64,000 nucleotides of DNA from JBIOJM01 sp044450785 (GCA_044450785.1 JBIOJM010000004.1:1-64000); one strand, 5' to 3'; counted from the first letter of the stretch, positions 43,368 to 52,783 are shown. The notes: generated by a model from the letters alone, not told the origin. Program-made: numbers and translations.

Positions 43368-43390
43368 CACCGGCGGATCACTCGCCGGTG
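43368..43390. terminator. GC-rich stem-loop after rplQ
   Basis: CACCGGCG and CGCCGGTG pair perfectly around a 7-base loop. It lies 47 bp after rplQ and 35 bp before the HIT gene. There is no T-run, so it is at best an attenuating or RNA-stabilising structure. Confidence 0.4.
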
Positions 43391-43424
43391 AAACGGATTG
43401 CCGGCAAGGCGGGAGTGCAGCCCC

Positions 43425-43886
43425 GTGTCCCATCGATCACACGATCCGCACTGCATCTTCTGCAAGATCGTCCACGGCGAGGTCCCGTCGGCCACGATCC
43501 TCGAGACGGGCGGGGCCATGGCCTTCCTCGACCTCAATCCGATCAATCACGGCCACACCCTGCTCGTGCCCAAGGCGCACCACGCCCATCTGAGCGACCT
43601 GGCCGATGCGGTTGCCGCGGAGGCCGGCTCGCTCCTGCCCCGGCTCTGCCGGGCGATTACCGCTGCCACCGGCGCCGACGGGCTCAACGTGATCGTCAAC
43701 AACGGCCAAGCCGCCGGCCAAACCATCGATCACTGTCACTGGCACATCATCCCACGCTTTAATGACGACTCGGTCAACTGGCCGTGGCCGCACAGCGTCT
43801 ACGCCGGTGATGAGCTGAGCCAGATGAGGTTCCGCATCGAGCGCGAGCTGAGTCTTGATCCCGGCCAGGGCCGGGTTGAAAACTAG
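43425..43886 (+). CDS. HIT-family hydrolase
   Basis: This 153-residue protein has HDPHCIFCKIVHGEVPSATI at the start, LDLNPINHGHTLLVPKAHHAHL, and the catalytic triad HCHWHIIPR near residue 104. HIT proteins hydrolyse nucleotide phosphoramidates and dinucleoside polyphosphates; this member resembles the Hint/Fhit-like bacterial group. A cysteine pair (CIFC) may bind zinc. The GTG at 43425 follows GGGAG. It lies just downstream of rplQ. Confidence 0.9.
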   Translation: MSHRSHDPHCIFCKIVHGEVPSATILETGGAMAFLDLNPINHGHTLLVPKAHHAHLSDLADAVAAEAGSLLPRLCRAITAATGADGLNVIVNNGQAAGQTIDHCHWHIIPRFNDDSVNWPWPHSVYAGDELSQMRFRIERELSLDPGQGRVEN

Positions 43887-44132
43887 ACCAAAGCACGCGC
43901 TTGCATCCGGCCCGGACGGACCTCATCATGTCTCCACACCCGCCGCGGCGCACGCCGGCTCGATCGCGCGGCATGCCTGAATCCCGATCGCGACACCTCG
44001 CGAGTGCAACCTGTGCCCATCACCATGACATGCAACGGGTGCCAACAGTCCTTGATCTCAGCCGAGACCGGCCGCGAATGATCGATCGCCGCCTCGCGAT
44101 TGCCTTGGGCGTTCTGCTGGATACCGGCGAGA

Positions 44133-44360
44133 ATCGTTGACGATCCCGGCGAACTCGTGACGATTGGCTCGGAGGACTTCTCGAACTCAGGTCACATGGG
44201 TGGCCTGGTCGGCGGCTTGATCCTCGGGCTTGTTCTTCCATCGGCCCTGCTGACCGACCGCGCCGAGCTGGCCGGACGGCCGGTCACCCGCCTTGAGACC
44301 GGCATCGCGATCGCCGCGCTCGTCGGCACGGCAGTCTTTTTCCTGCCGCACTTGACCTGA
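44133..44360 (+). pseudogene. C-terminal remnant of a rhomboid-like protease
   Basis: The reading contains NSGHMGGLVGGLILGLVLPS, close to the last catalytic helix of rhomboid proteases (the histidine of an AHLGGL-type motif), followed by a final membrane helix (TGIAIAALVGTAVFFLP). No serine-containing GxSG segment or earlier helices are found upstream, so only the end of the gene remains. Bases 43887-44132 before it hold no recognisable gene. Confidence 0.5.
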
Positions 44361-44372
44361 GTAGGCCGGCCC

Positions 44373-45530
44373 TCATTTCCTGTTGGGCCGGGTGTACGCC
44401 AGCGCCAGCAGGGCGTAGGCGGTCACCAGGTTCGGGTCGCCTTCCATGAACCGGTCGGCGGGGTTGACCCAGCCTCCCTCGCGCTGCTGCCGTTTGGCCA
44501 GGGCCGCGACCAGCTCGGCCCTCCAGTCGTGGGAGGCGCCCGCGGCGTCGGTCAGGGTCGGCTGGCCCAGCACGGCCATCGTCTTGGAGAATGTATGGTA
44601 GTAGTAATAGAGGCCTTTTTGTCCAAGCCCGGGATTCTCATCGAGCGTGTAGTGCTGGGTGATATACGTCAAGGCCGCTTTGACGCGCGGATCGTCGCGG
44701 CCGAGCCCTGCGTAAATCATGCTCTTGAGCCCGGCATAGGTCATGCTGGCGTAGGAGCGGAGGCCGCCGCCGGGCGAATCGCCGGCCATGGTCTGCCCCC
44801 CGCCCGCGGCCGTGTAGATGAACCCACCGTCGTTGACCTTGGCCGCCCAGGATTGGTCGTTGAACTCGCTCCGGAGGTTTTGGCACCGCGAAACAAAGAC
44901 GAGTGCTTTCCGCAGGTTGGGATCGTCGGCGGGCAGGCCGGTCTCGCGGAGGGCTTCGATGAAGAACGCGGTGTTCGACAGGTCGGGCCGGCTGTTGGTG
45001 CCGCCGTAGCCAGCGCCGCCGTAGAAGGCGTCGTCGCGGGTCTTGCCCTCGCCCTCGTCCCACTGCATCCTCTTGAGGAAATCCTGGCCCGCCTTGATCG
45101 GGCGGTCGTAGCGGCCGTTGACATTGGCTTCCCGGAACGCCACGATCGCGATCGAGGTCGTATAGTTGGCGTGGGGAGCCTCGGATAATCCGCCCTTCGG
45201 CCCGATGAAGCCTTCCAGATACCCCAGGGCCTTGGTCACGATGGGGTCGCCGGGCGGAACCTGTCCCGAGCGCAAAAGCGCGGTGACGAGGAGGGCGGTG
45301 ATCCCCGGCTCGCGCTCTGTCGACCATCCTCCCCTGGCATCCTGGCGCGGCCTCAGGAAGGCGACTCCCCGCTCGGTCAGCGTCCGGGCCGACTCCCCGC
45401 TTGAACCGGCGGACTTGGCCGCGTCGTCCGCTCCGAAAGCCCACGACGGCCGCCCGCCGACGCAGGCCAGCAACCCCAAGCTCCGCATGCCGTGGCCAAG
45501 AAACCGGCGGCGGGACGTCGTTGCGGACAT
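44373..45530 (-). CDS. Exported prenyltransferase/squalene-cyclase-fold protein
   Basis: This 385-residue protein starts with a twin-arginine-like signal (TSRRRFLGHGMRSLGLLAC), then an alpha/alpha-barrel with repeats such as GVAFLRPRQDARGGWST, ALGYLEGFIGPKGGLSE and QQREGGWVNPADRF, the squalene-cyclase/prenyltransferase-like repeat. The acidic DXDD motif of true cyclases is not seen, so it is probably a secreted repeat protein of unknown function. The ATG at 45530 is chosen because the signal begins there. It is divergent from the GH5 gene at 45684. Confidence 0.75.
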   Translation of the reverse strand: MSATTSRRRFLGHGMRSLGLLACVGGRPSWAFGADDAAKSAGSSGESARTLTERGVAFLRPRQDARGGWSTEREPGITALLVTALLRSGQVPPGDPIVTKALGYLEGFIGPKGGLSEAPHANYTTSIAIVAFREANVNGRYDRPIKAGQDFLKRMQWDEGEGKTRDDAFYGGAGYGGTNSRPDLSNTAFFIEALRETGLPADDPNLRKALVFVSRCQNLRSEFNDQSWAAKVNDGGFIYTAAGGGQTMAGDSPGGGLRSYASMTYAGLKSMIYAGLGRDDPRVKAALTYITQHYTLDENPGLGQKGLYYYYHTFSKTMAVLGQPTLTDAAGASHDWRAELVAALAKRQQREGGWVNPADRFMEGDPNLVTAYALLALAYTRPNRK

Positions 45531-45683
45531 CGGTCTCGATCCTTTCTGCATGAGGCCTGGTCGTTGCACGCCCGGGCCGCACGTTGCTCCGCAGCGCCCT
45601 GGGCTATTCCAATCGAGGGTCGAACTTCCGTATACCATTGTAGCGGCCCGACGCGACTCGATCGAGAGAAAGCCTGGTCTTTC

Positions 45684-46946
45684 ATGAATACAAGATTTCT
45701 GAAACACAAAATGATCCTCGCTCTTTGCTGCGCCCTGGGACCGGTTCCGGCCCGGGCAGACGGCGAGCCGGTCAAGCTGACCGGCGCGGCGCGTTTCGAC
45801 CTGTCGGCCGACGCCCCGGCCGGCGCACTCGAGAACGGCCTGGTGGTCGCGGGGAACGGGACCATTTCGCGGATGAGCTGGGCGCCCGAGTCCGACCAGC
45901 CGCGAGGCTACACGGTGAGCTTCCCGGTCACATTTCTGGGCTGGCGCTCGCTGGCAGTCCGGTTCACTCCAGCCCGCGCCGGCACGATCACGCTGACGTT
46001 GATGGGGCCGTGGGAGGAGGCCTCGAAGGGGGTGATCTACCGGCAGGAGGTCCTGTGGGACGACATTCGAGCGGAAGGCGCGGCCTTGACTCACGGCGGT
46101 TTCGAATCGCCGGGTGATGAGCGGGCCACCGGCTGGCAAGGCGGTGGCGGAGTTGTCGTCCAGCAGACTTCGGAGGTCCCCGCCGCGGAGGGGTCACACT
46201 ACGCACGGACCTGGCATGATCAGACGCTCTTCACCACGCTCAAAGTCACCGGAGGCCGGCCGGTAACGCTCCGAGTCCGTGCGCGCGCGGTCCGCCCGGC
46301 GAGCCTGATCGAGATGAAGCGGATCGTTGGCCGTTCCACGCCCGCTCACCGGGCCGCGCGACGGTTCCTCCGCGGCGCCAACCTGGGCAACGGCCTGGAA
46401 GTCCCCCCTGGTCAGGACTGGGGTGTCCACTACACGCCGGAGGACCTCCGCCAGATCCGCGCCCAAGGGTTCGACCACGACCCTTTTTACTTCACGCATC
46501 AGGGGGCCGACTGGGCCGGACCCGACACCAAGGTAACCGGCATCCTCTTTCCCGGGCCGCCGGCCCGACCGCTGGTTCCCGACCCGAGGCTGAAGCTCAA
46601 CTCCTGGGTCCTGAACTGGCTCAAGGCATACAACACCGAACCCGCTATCAGAAACCCGAGCAGCCCGGGTGCATTCCAAGGCGCGATCGACCAGGCCGAG
46701 GAGTGGTCCAGCTACTACGGCCGGCCAGTCCACTTCGGCGAGTTCGGCTGTCTCGGCACGGCCGATCCCGGATCCCGCGCCCACTACTACCGTGCCTTTC
46801 GTGAGTCCGCCGAGAAAGCAAAGATCGGCTGGGCCATCTGGGACTGGAAGGCCAACTTCCACTACTGGAACGCGAAGACCGGCCGTCCCGAGCCCGGCAT
46901 GCATGAGGCACTGTTCGACCCATCGACATCGCCAAAGATCGAGTGA
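45684..46946 (+). CDS. GH5-like glycosidase, internally deleted
   Basis: This 420-residue protein has a signal peptide (ALCCALGPVPARA), a beta-rich carbohydrate-binding-like domain (about 25-215), and parts of a GH5 cellulase. RGANLGNGLEVPPGQDWGVH (about 230) is the usual first strand; the chain then jumps from IRAQGFDH to DPFYFTHQGADW, which in intact enzymes lies well past the acid/base NEP motif. The nucleophile region FGEFGC (about 351) is kept. About 150 residues including the acid/base glutamate are therefore missing without a frame change, so it is probably inactive as a hydrolase, though it may still bind glycans. Confidence 0.75.
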   Translation: MNTRFLKHKMILALCCALGPVPARADGEPVKLTGAARFDLSADAPAGALENGLVVAGNGTISRMSWAPESDQPRGYTVSFPVTFLGWRSLAVRFTPARAGTITLTLMGPWEEASKGVIYRQEVLWDDIRAEGAALTHGGFESPGDERATGWQGGGGVVVQQTSEVPAAEGSHYARTWHDQTLFTTLKVTGGRPVTLRVRARAVRPASLIEMKRIVGRSTPAHRAARRFLRGANLGNGLEVPPGQDWGVHYTPEDLRQIRAQGFDHDPFYFTHQGADWAGPDTKVTGILFPGPPARPLVPDPRLKLNSWVLNWLKAYNTEPAIRNPSSPGAFQGAIDQAEEWSSYYGRPVHFGEFGCLGTADPGSRAHYYRAFRESAEKAKIGWAIWDWKANFHYWNAKTGRPEPGMHEALFDPSTSPKIE

Positions 46947-47067
46947 TCCGTCCTCTTCGCCCAGCGATTCGCGGTCGGAGCCACCATATTCTTCGAGAAG
47001 CGAAACTCCAGCTCCGGGTTCCCGGGCATCCCTTGCCGCGAGGAACGTGGCGGAGTACGTTGGCGTG

Positions 47068-47340
47068 ATGGAGTTTGAATGGGATCCCGATAAAGCTGTC
47101 CGCAATTTGGCTAAACACAGCGTTTCGTTCCATGAGGCGGCGACCATCTTTGGAGACCCGCTCGCCCTCACATTCTCCGATCCCGATCATTCGGACGAGG
47201 AGGATCGTTTTTTGACTTTCGGTCTTTCCAGTGAAGGCCGTATGCTGGTCGTATCTCACACCGACAGGGAAGATTGCACCCGAATCATCAGCGCTCGGCG
47301 AGCCACGCGCAAGGAGAAAAAACTTTATGAAAAAGGATGA
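47068..47340 (+). CDS. BrnT-family toxin
   Basis: This 90-residue protein matches the BrnT ribonuclease toxin family: MEFEWDPDKAVRNLAKHSVSFHEAATIFGDPLALTF, the catalytic-region RFLTFGLS, and the end RIISARRATRKEKKLY. BrnT cleaves RNA and is neutralised by BrnA. Its 3' end overlaps the next gene by 14 bases, as in brnTA pairs. The ATG at 47068 is the family start. Confidence 0.85.
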   Translation: MEFEWDPDKAVRNLAKHSVSFHEAATIFGDPLALTFSDPDHSDEEDRFLTFGLSSEGRMLVVSHTDREDCTRIISARRATRKEKKLYEKG

Positions 47341-47542
47341 CGCCACAACGAAGGATGACGACCTCCGGTCCGAGTACGACGCCTCGGTGCTCAAAGGAGG
47401 CATCCGGGGCAAATACCTGGATCGTTACCGATCCGGCACGAATCTCGCGCTCCTGGCGCCCGACACACGAGCGGCATTTCCCACCGACGAGGCCGTCAAC
47501 CAGGCACTTCGAACGGTGATGCGAGGACACAAAGCCTCCTGA
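47327..47542 (+). CDS. BrnA-like antitoxin
   Basis: This 71-residue protein follows the BrnT-like gene with a 14-base overlap and has AAGGAG about 10 bases before its ATG. SEYDASVLKGGIRGKYLDRY resembles the antitoxins commonly paired with BrnT in planctomycetes and cyanobacteria, and the C-terminal FPTDEAVNQALRTVMR could form part of a DNA-binding ribbon-helix-helix. It probably binds and inhibits the toxin and represses the operon. Confidence 0.7.
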   Translation: MKKDDATTKDDDLRSEYDASVLKGGIRGKYLDRYRSGTNLALLAPDTRAAFPTDEAVNQALRTVMRGHKAS

Positions 47543-47705
47543 CCATCGGCACGACGGTCCGTGGCACCTGGTTCAGAGCCAGCGAGAAGCTCTTTTGGGA
47601 CGGAATGCTCGCGAGTCGGCCCGCGAATCCACGCGATCCCCAGCTCTGAAACCGTCGCGACGCGTTTTCGACCCTGTCCTCTCGACTCGCGAAAGATCAC
47701 CACTC

Positions 47706-49811
47706 ATGACTTCATCCTCGTCCGAATCCGCGTCCGCCCCGGCTCACAAGACCAATCGTCTGGCCGGTGAGACCAGCCCATACCTGCTCCAGCACGCGAC
47801 CAACCCGGTCGACTGGCATCCCTGGGGACCGGAGGCCCTGGCCAGGGCCAAGTCCGAGAATAAGCCGGTCTTCTTGTCGATCGGCTATTCGGCCTGCCAC
47901 TGGTGCCACGTCATGGAGAGGGAGAGCTTTGAGAACCCGGACATCGCCGCCCTGATGAACGAGCACTTCGTCAACATCAAGGTCGATCGGGAAGAGCGAC
48001 CCGACCTGGACCAGATCTACATGTCGGCGGTGATGGCGATGACGGGGCAGGGCGGCTGGCCAATGTCGGTGTTCCTCACGCCCGAGCTCAAGCCGTTCTT
48101 CGGCGGCACGTATTTTCCGCCGTCCGACTCCCGGGGCATGGCCGGTTTTCCCCGCGTCCTCGAGAGCGTGCACCAAGCCTGGCAGGAACGGCAAGAGGAG
48201 ATCAAGGCGTCGGCGGCCGAGATGACCGAGCAGTTGAGGACGTTCGGCGCGATTTCCAAGGGATCCGGCGAGCTCGACTTCAAGGTGCTCGACCAGGCCG
48301 CCCGGGCCACGATGCGCAACTTTGACCCGCTCCACGGCGGGTTCGGCCACGCGCCCAAGTTTCCGCATCCCATGGACCTCAAGGTGCTGTTGCGGCATCA
48401 CGCCCGCACGGGCGACACCCAGTCACTCCAGGTCGTGCGGCACACCCTCGACAAGATGGCCCGAGGCGGTATCTACGACCAGCTTGGCGGCGGTTTTGCG
48501 CGATACGCGACCGACGACCGCTGGCTGGTTCCCCATTTCGAGAAAATGCTCTACGACAACGCACTCCTGTCCACGGTCTATCTCGAGGGGTACCAGTTGA
48601 CACGTGATCCTGATTTCGGCCGGGTTGCCCGCGAGACGATGGACTACGTCCTGGGCCGGATGACCGGGGACGAGGGAGGTTTCTATTCGACCGAGGACGC
48701 CGACAGCGAGGGAGTGGAAGGGAAGTACTACGTCTGGTCGCTCGCCGAGGTGACCGCGGTACTCGGCGCGGAGCGCGCTAAAATATTTTGTTATGTCTAC
48801 GACGTCACGGAGCAAGGCAACTGGGAGGACCAAAACATCCTCAACCTGCCGAGGACGATCAGCCAGGCGGCCAAACTGCTCGGCCGCGACGAGGTCGAGC
48901 TCAGTGCCGAGCTGAAGGTCAGCCGGGCCGAGCTGCTGGCAGTGCGGCAAAAACGCGTGCCACCGGCCAAGGACACCAAGGTCTTGGTCTCATGGAATGG
49001 CCTGATGATCGCCGCCCTGGCCGAAGCAGGGCGCATTCTCGAGGACGATCGGTATCTCGACGCCGCGCGCCTTGCCGCCGGTTTCATCCTCGACCGGCTG
49101 AGGCGCGACGACGGGCGCCTGCTCCACACCTCCAAGGACGGTCTGGCCAAGCTCGACGCCTATGTCGACGACTACGCCGACCTGATCGACGGTCTGACGC
49201 GATTGTACGAGGCCACTGGCGAGCCGCGCTGGATCGAGTCGGCACTGGAGCTGGCCCGGATCATGATCGAAGAGTTTGCCGACGCGGAGCAGGGGGGGTT
49301 CTTCTTCACCGGCCGCCGCCATGAGGCGCTGATCGCCCGGCAGAAGGACGTTCACGACAACGCGACGCCATCCGGCAACGGCATGGCCGCCACCGCCCTG
49401 ATCCGGCTGGGTGCCTTGACTGGTCGCGATGACCTGACGCAGGCCGGCCGTAGGTCACTCGAATCAGTCCAGGAGGTGCTCGAGCGCCAGCCGGCCGCGG
49501 CAGGACAGAGCCTGGTCGCGCTCGACTTCCTTTTGGGCTCAATCCGCGAATTCGCCGTGATCGCCGGCCCCGACGCCGGTGAGCTCCGCGCGGTCTTGGA
49601 AGCGATCGCCAGACCGTTCCTACCGCACAAGGTCGTCGCCCCGGCCACGCCCGAGCAGGCCGCCGCGCTCGCCGGCAAAGTCCCGTTGCTGGCCGATCGA
49701 CCGCCTCGTGAGGGCCGAACCACGACCTATATCTGCCAACACTTCACCTGCCGTGAGCCGGTCGTCGGCGTCGCTGGGGTCGGTGCGGCTCTTGTTGACC
49801 GGAAATCGTGA
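47706..49811 (+). CDS. Thioredoxin-fold DUF255 protein (YyaL/SSP411 type)
   Basis: This 701-residue protein has the N-terminal thioredoxin-like domain of DUF255: NRLAGETSPYLLQHATNPVDW, SIGYSACHWCHVMERESF with a CxxC-like CHWC, then GGWPMSVFLTPELKPFFGGTYFP, followed by an alpha/alpha-barrel region (about 200-640) like six-hairpin glycosidases. The family is widespread (human SPATA20) but its activity is not known. The ATG at 47706 is the family start. It lies alone between the BrnT/BrnA pair and the accessory island. Confidence 0.9.
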   Translation: MTSSSSESASAPAHKTNRLAGETSPYLLQHATNPVDWHPWGPEALARAKSENKPVFLSIGYSACHWCHVMERESFENPDIAALMNEHFVNIKVDREERPDLDQIYMSAVMAMTGQGGWPMSVFLTPELKPFFGGTYFPPSDSRGMAGFPRVLESVHQAWQERQEEIKASAAEMTEQLRTFGAISKGSGELDFKVLDQAARATMRNFDPLHGGFGHAPKFPHPMDLKVLLRHHARTGDTQSLQVVRHTLDKMARGGIYDQLGGGFARYATDDRWLVPHFEKMLYDNALLSTVYLEGYQLTRDPDFGRVARETMDYVLGRMTGDEGGFYSTEDADSEGVEGKYYVWSLAEVTAVLGAERAKIFCYVYDVTEQGNWEDQNILNLPRTISQAAKLLGRDEVELSAELKVSRAELLAVRQKRVPPAKDTKVLVSWNGLMIAALAEAGRILEDDRYLDAARLAAGFILDRLRRDDGRLLHTSKDGLAKLDAYVDDYADLIDGLTRLYEATGEPRWIESALELARIMIEEFADAEQGGFFFTGRRHEALIARQKDVHDNATPSGNGMAATALIRLGALTGRDDLTQAGRRSLESVQEVLERQPAAAGQSLVALDFLLGSIREFAVIAGPDAGELRAVLEAIARPFLPHKVVAPATPEQAAALAGKVPLLADRPPREGRTTTYICQHFTCREPVVGVAGVGAALVDRKS

Positions 49812-50120
49812 CGAATCCGCGGCCCATGTCGTCCCTTCGTCCGCAACGCGGGAAGCCTACCAGGAGCCGGCACGGTCTGGGTTGATGACACCCGCATCCG
49901 CGTTCCTGCGTGGGCCGGCGTCGGCGCTCCGGCTCACTACCTACGCTTCACGGCTATGGGGGAAACACCGAGGAGTATGCGAAGGGAGATCTCGGCCCGA
50001 TGGGGTGCCAGGGTCGGTGCGAGCGCTGACGGTTATGAGGTAAACGTCGATGACGATGGCGCACACGTCGTGTGTTGGGGAAAAAGCGCGCCAGGCGCCA
50101 CGGCCTTGCGGGAATTGGAG
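49812..50120. other. Interval with a possible small gene
   Basis: These 309 bases hold no recognised gene. A plus-strand reading from 49956 or 49977 to 50189 would encode about 70 residues, RREISARWGARVGASADGYE then VNVDDDGAHVVCWG, and overlaps the end of the convergent ATPase gene by 69 bases. It has no known homologue that I recognise and may be spurious. Confidence 0.3.
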
Positions 50121-51701
50121 TTACGTCTCAGGGAATTTTTCTTCGTCGAACGTGTCCGAGAAGCAACGTCCTATGAGGTTGTTACTTAGGCGTGACGGCT
50201 GGTTTTTGGGCCGATTCGTCTTGGTGAGGGTGATCAGGTGTTTTTCGCGGTTTTTCTCGAACGCAATGGATATGCCGTGCAAGCGGAGGTGGGGGGCAAT
50301 GCGGCGCAGCTCCTTGGCGAGAGTTGAAGGCGCTTTTGGCCACTGGCGTAAGGCACGAACCTTCTTTTCCACGAGCGTGTTGAGCTGGGCGAGCAGCTCG
50401 GCGGAGGTTCCGGACCAATCGTTCAACTCGTGGGCCCACTCGAGCAGGAAGCTCGCCACGGGCGACTCTTCGATGTGCGTGACGGCCGCATCACAACGAT
50501 TGTCGTTGTAGTCTGAGAGAACCGTACCGGCCGGCCACCGCAGGTTTCGGCCGACCGCCTCGGCGAATACAGCGAAGTCGGCCATGCGGGGCAATTCCGC
50601 CAGCTCGACCGACGGCAGTTCGCGCAAGCCCCCCGCGACGGCGTCGAGCAGACCTCCCAGGATCCGCGGATAGTCCTGGTTGAACAACTGCCAAAACCGA
50701 TCCTCGCGGAGGCGTTTGGCCGGCGCGATCGGCGGCAAGTGGTTGAACAGCGAGCGATCGCTCAAGTCGCTTCGCCGCACGAACTCTTCGATGCCGCTCA
50801 AGATCACAGGGCGCTGGGCGTGGATGACGCGCTGCTCATCGTCGGAAAACGACGCATGGCCATCGAAGGCGCCCCCGGTGGACAGCAGGCACAGGGCATC
50901 GGAAAGCCAGTCCGGTATCACGCGGATATTGTCGTAAGCCACGAGCCAACGGTTGACGGTTGAGCGCATCAAGCCGCGGACTGTTCGTGGCTCACCCCGC
51001 AGGGGGGAGGCGTGCGGGTCGATGAGCATCCGGACGATCTTCGCCAGGCTGGTCTTGGCCGCGCCCGTCTCTCCGTAGAGCGCCAGGACGGGATAGGGCC
51101 CGACGGGCCGGATTGCGTTGGCCATCCAGACGATCAAGAGGCGGAAATCGGACTCGCTGATATTGACGTAGGGGCGGAGCAACTCGATCGAGCCGTCGCG
51201 GCTGGGCGCGGGCAGGGGCAGGTACTCCGGGGGGCGTCGAAAGTGGATGCGGGGGTGTTCGACGACCGACCAGCCCTCGGGGCCGATCTTGACGGCATGG
51301 CCGCCGGGATCACCGAGGTCGAGGTAACAGTCGGAGGCGTGGCCGCCGCCATTGCCGTCGTGGCCGACGCGAATGAAGATCGACGGCGTGCCGCCCTCGA
51401 ACCGCGCGGTGGCCTCGAGCTTGGCGAGGGCGCGGCGGATGGACCAGTCGGAAGGGACCTCGAGGCATTCGCGGAAGTAGCCTTCGATCAGCCAGGCGCG
51501 GAATGCCGGGGACCTGAGTGCAAAGACCTCGGGGCGGCCGGCGACCGAGACCTGGGCGTAAAAGCGGCCGTCGGTCGAGTGCAAGAACCCGACGGTCGCG
51601 GTGAGGCGCAGCAGCGCCTTGACCGGTCCCTCGTACTCCTGGGGATTGTCGATGGTCTCGTCGCTCGGTGATGGGGCGATCATTACAAAATCCTCGTTCA
51701 T
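50121..51701 (-). CDS. P-loop ATPase, mobile-element type
   Basis: This 526-residue protein has an N-terminal domain (about 1-180) and an ATPase core with LALYGETGAAKTSLAKIVRML (about residue 210), an atypical Walker A in which the glycine before the lysine is alanine, and WLVAYDNI as a Walker-B-like strand. It resembles the helicase/primase-like ATPases carried by phage and integrative elements in planctomycetes, though the match is not exact. Its ATG overlaps the stop of the upstream HTH gene by 4 bases (ATGA), so the two form a coupled unit. It may replicate or mobilise an element (inference). Confidence 0.6.
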   Translation of the reverse strand: MNEDFVMIAPSPSDETIDNPQEYEGPVKALLRLTATVGFLHSTDGRFYAQVSVAGRPEVFALRSPAFRAWLIEGYFRECLEVPSDWSIRRALAKLEATARFEGGTPSIFIRVGHDGNGGGHASDCYLDLGDPGGHAVKIGPEGWSVVEHPRIHFRRPPEYLPLPAPSRDGSIELLRPYVNISESDFRLLIVWMANAIRPVGPYPVLALYGETGAAKTSLAKIVRMLIDPHASPLRGEPRTVRGLMRSTVNRWLVAYDNIRVIPDWLSDALCLLSTGGAFDGHASFSDDEQRVIHAQRPVILSGIEEFVRRSDLSDRSLFNHLPPIAPAKRLREDRFWQLFNQDYPRILGGLLDAVAGGLRELPSVELAELPRMADFAVFAEAVGRNLRWPAGTVLSDYNDNRCDAAVTHIEESPVASFLLEWAHELNDWSGTSAELLAQLNTLVEKKVRALRQWPKAPSTLAKELRRIAPHLRLHGISIAFEKNREKHLITLTKTNRPKNQPSRLSNNLIGRCFSDTFDEEKFPET

Positions 51702-52087
51702 GAGACCTTGGCATCACGTTCGTCAAGTCGACGTTCGATGTCCGTCATTTGTTCCTCGAGGTCGACGCGCAGCCTGACCGCCATGAATTCCTTGAGGACC
51801 CCGCGGGCCGCTTGCAACTGGACGGATTCACTCTCGGCCGCTGTCGCCAACGCCGCGATCCGGTCAGCGGCCTTGGTGAGATTGCGGGCCAAATGGCCGA
51901 GCGCGCGGTCGAGGGTGCGCCGGCGAACTTCCTGGACCGTGTCCTTGTATTCTTTGGTTTTTGTCCAGTGATAACACGTCCGTCTGGGAACTCCATTCTT
52001 CTTGGCCCAGACCGCGACTCTCTGGCCGGCGGCCATTGCCACGGCGAACTGGTACTGCTGGTCTGGGTTTGGCTGTTCGTCCGGCAT
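51698..52087 (-). CDS. HTH protein coupled to ATPase gene
   Basis: This 129-residue protein has a helix-turn-helix like those of transposases and phage terminase small subunits (QRVAVWAKKNGVPRRTCYHW, about residues 22-41), then a long helical region with KAADRIAALATAAESESVQLQ and a coiled-coil end. It ends in ATGA, overlapping the start of the ATPase gene. The order HTH-ATPase suggests a small mobile or phage-derived module. The start ATG is at 52087. Confidence 0.65.
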   Translation of the reverse strand: MPDEQPNPDQQYQFAVAMAAGQRVAVWAKKNGVPRRTCYHWTKTKEYKDTVQEVRRRTLDRALGHLARNLTKAADRIAALATAAESESVQLQAARGVLKEFMAVRLRVDLEEQMTDIERRLDERDAKVS

Positions 52088-52783
52088 GGTCGTCTCTCCG
52101 ATCTTGGCGCACCTTTTTCGAGGCTCGTCGCTGGGAAGAAGAACAGAGAGCGGGGAACGGAAAGAAGACCGGATTCATCTCGGTTCTCCGTTGTCCGTTC
52201 TCCGTTCTCGAATCGTCGGTACTTCGTGGGTAAAAAGTTGGCACAGTTTGGCTCAAACTGGCACAAAATCGCCTCTGCCGATGGTCGGTATTCTCGCCGT
52301 AAATCATTTATAATCCATAATTTCCGTCGAATGAGCTCTGGCAATCCGGTTTCAAGTGTGCCAACCTTGGATTTGTGTGAACAGATGTCAAGATGGAGAA
52401 CGCCGCACGGAAAGGCGGAGGACGGACGTAATGACGGCGAAGGCCGACGATGAAGAGCCCGATCGAACCCTGGGGTCGAGGTCTGGTTCAAGAGCAGGTT
52501 ACACCTCAACCAAGTCATCGAAGTTGCTTTTTTATGCGGAATTATGTTGAGAGGCCGCGAGGACATCCTCGATAAATAGCTTGTCGGCGTTTTGTACCGG
52601 CTTTCTTTAGCACGGCTCGTCCAAGATTGGGGAGCCGGCCACCCGGGGCCGGCAACGGCGGCCGGGGCGATTCGATCGGCCAGTAATTCGGCGCCACGGG
52701 CAAGACGGGGTTCCGGTAGGAGCCGGCAAAGCGGGACAGGTCCGATATTGGCAGGATAGGAGGTTTTTGATTAATCTTCCGCG
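52088..52783. other. Long interval with heptad repeats upstream of the HTH-ATPase pair
   Basis: No gene is recognised in these 696 bases. At 52184-52211 there are four heptads (TTCTCCG, TTGTCCG, TTCTCCG, TTCTCGA), facing two degenerate complementary heptads at 52151-52164 (CGGGGAA, CGGAAAG), the same layout as the array at 28483. The rest holds the promoters of the divergent genes. Confidence 0.6.

Noticed and set aside
49956..50189. Small plus-strand gene of about 77 codons
   Set aside because: No recognisable family and 69 bases overlap the convergent ATPase gene; kept only as a possibility in the interval note.
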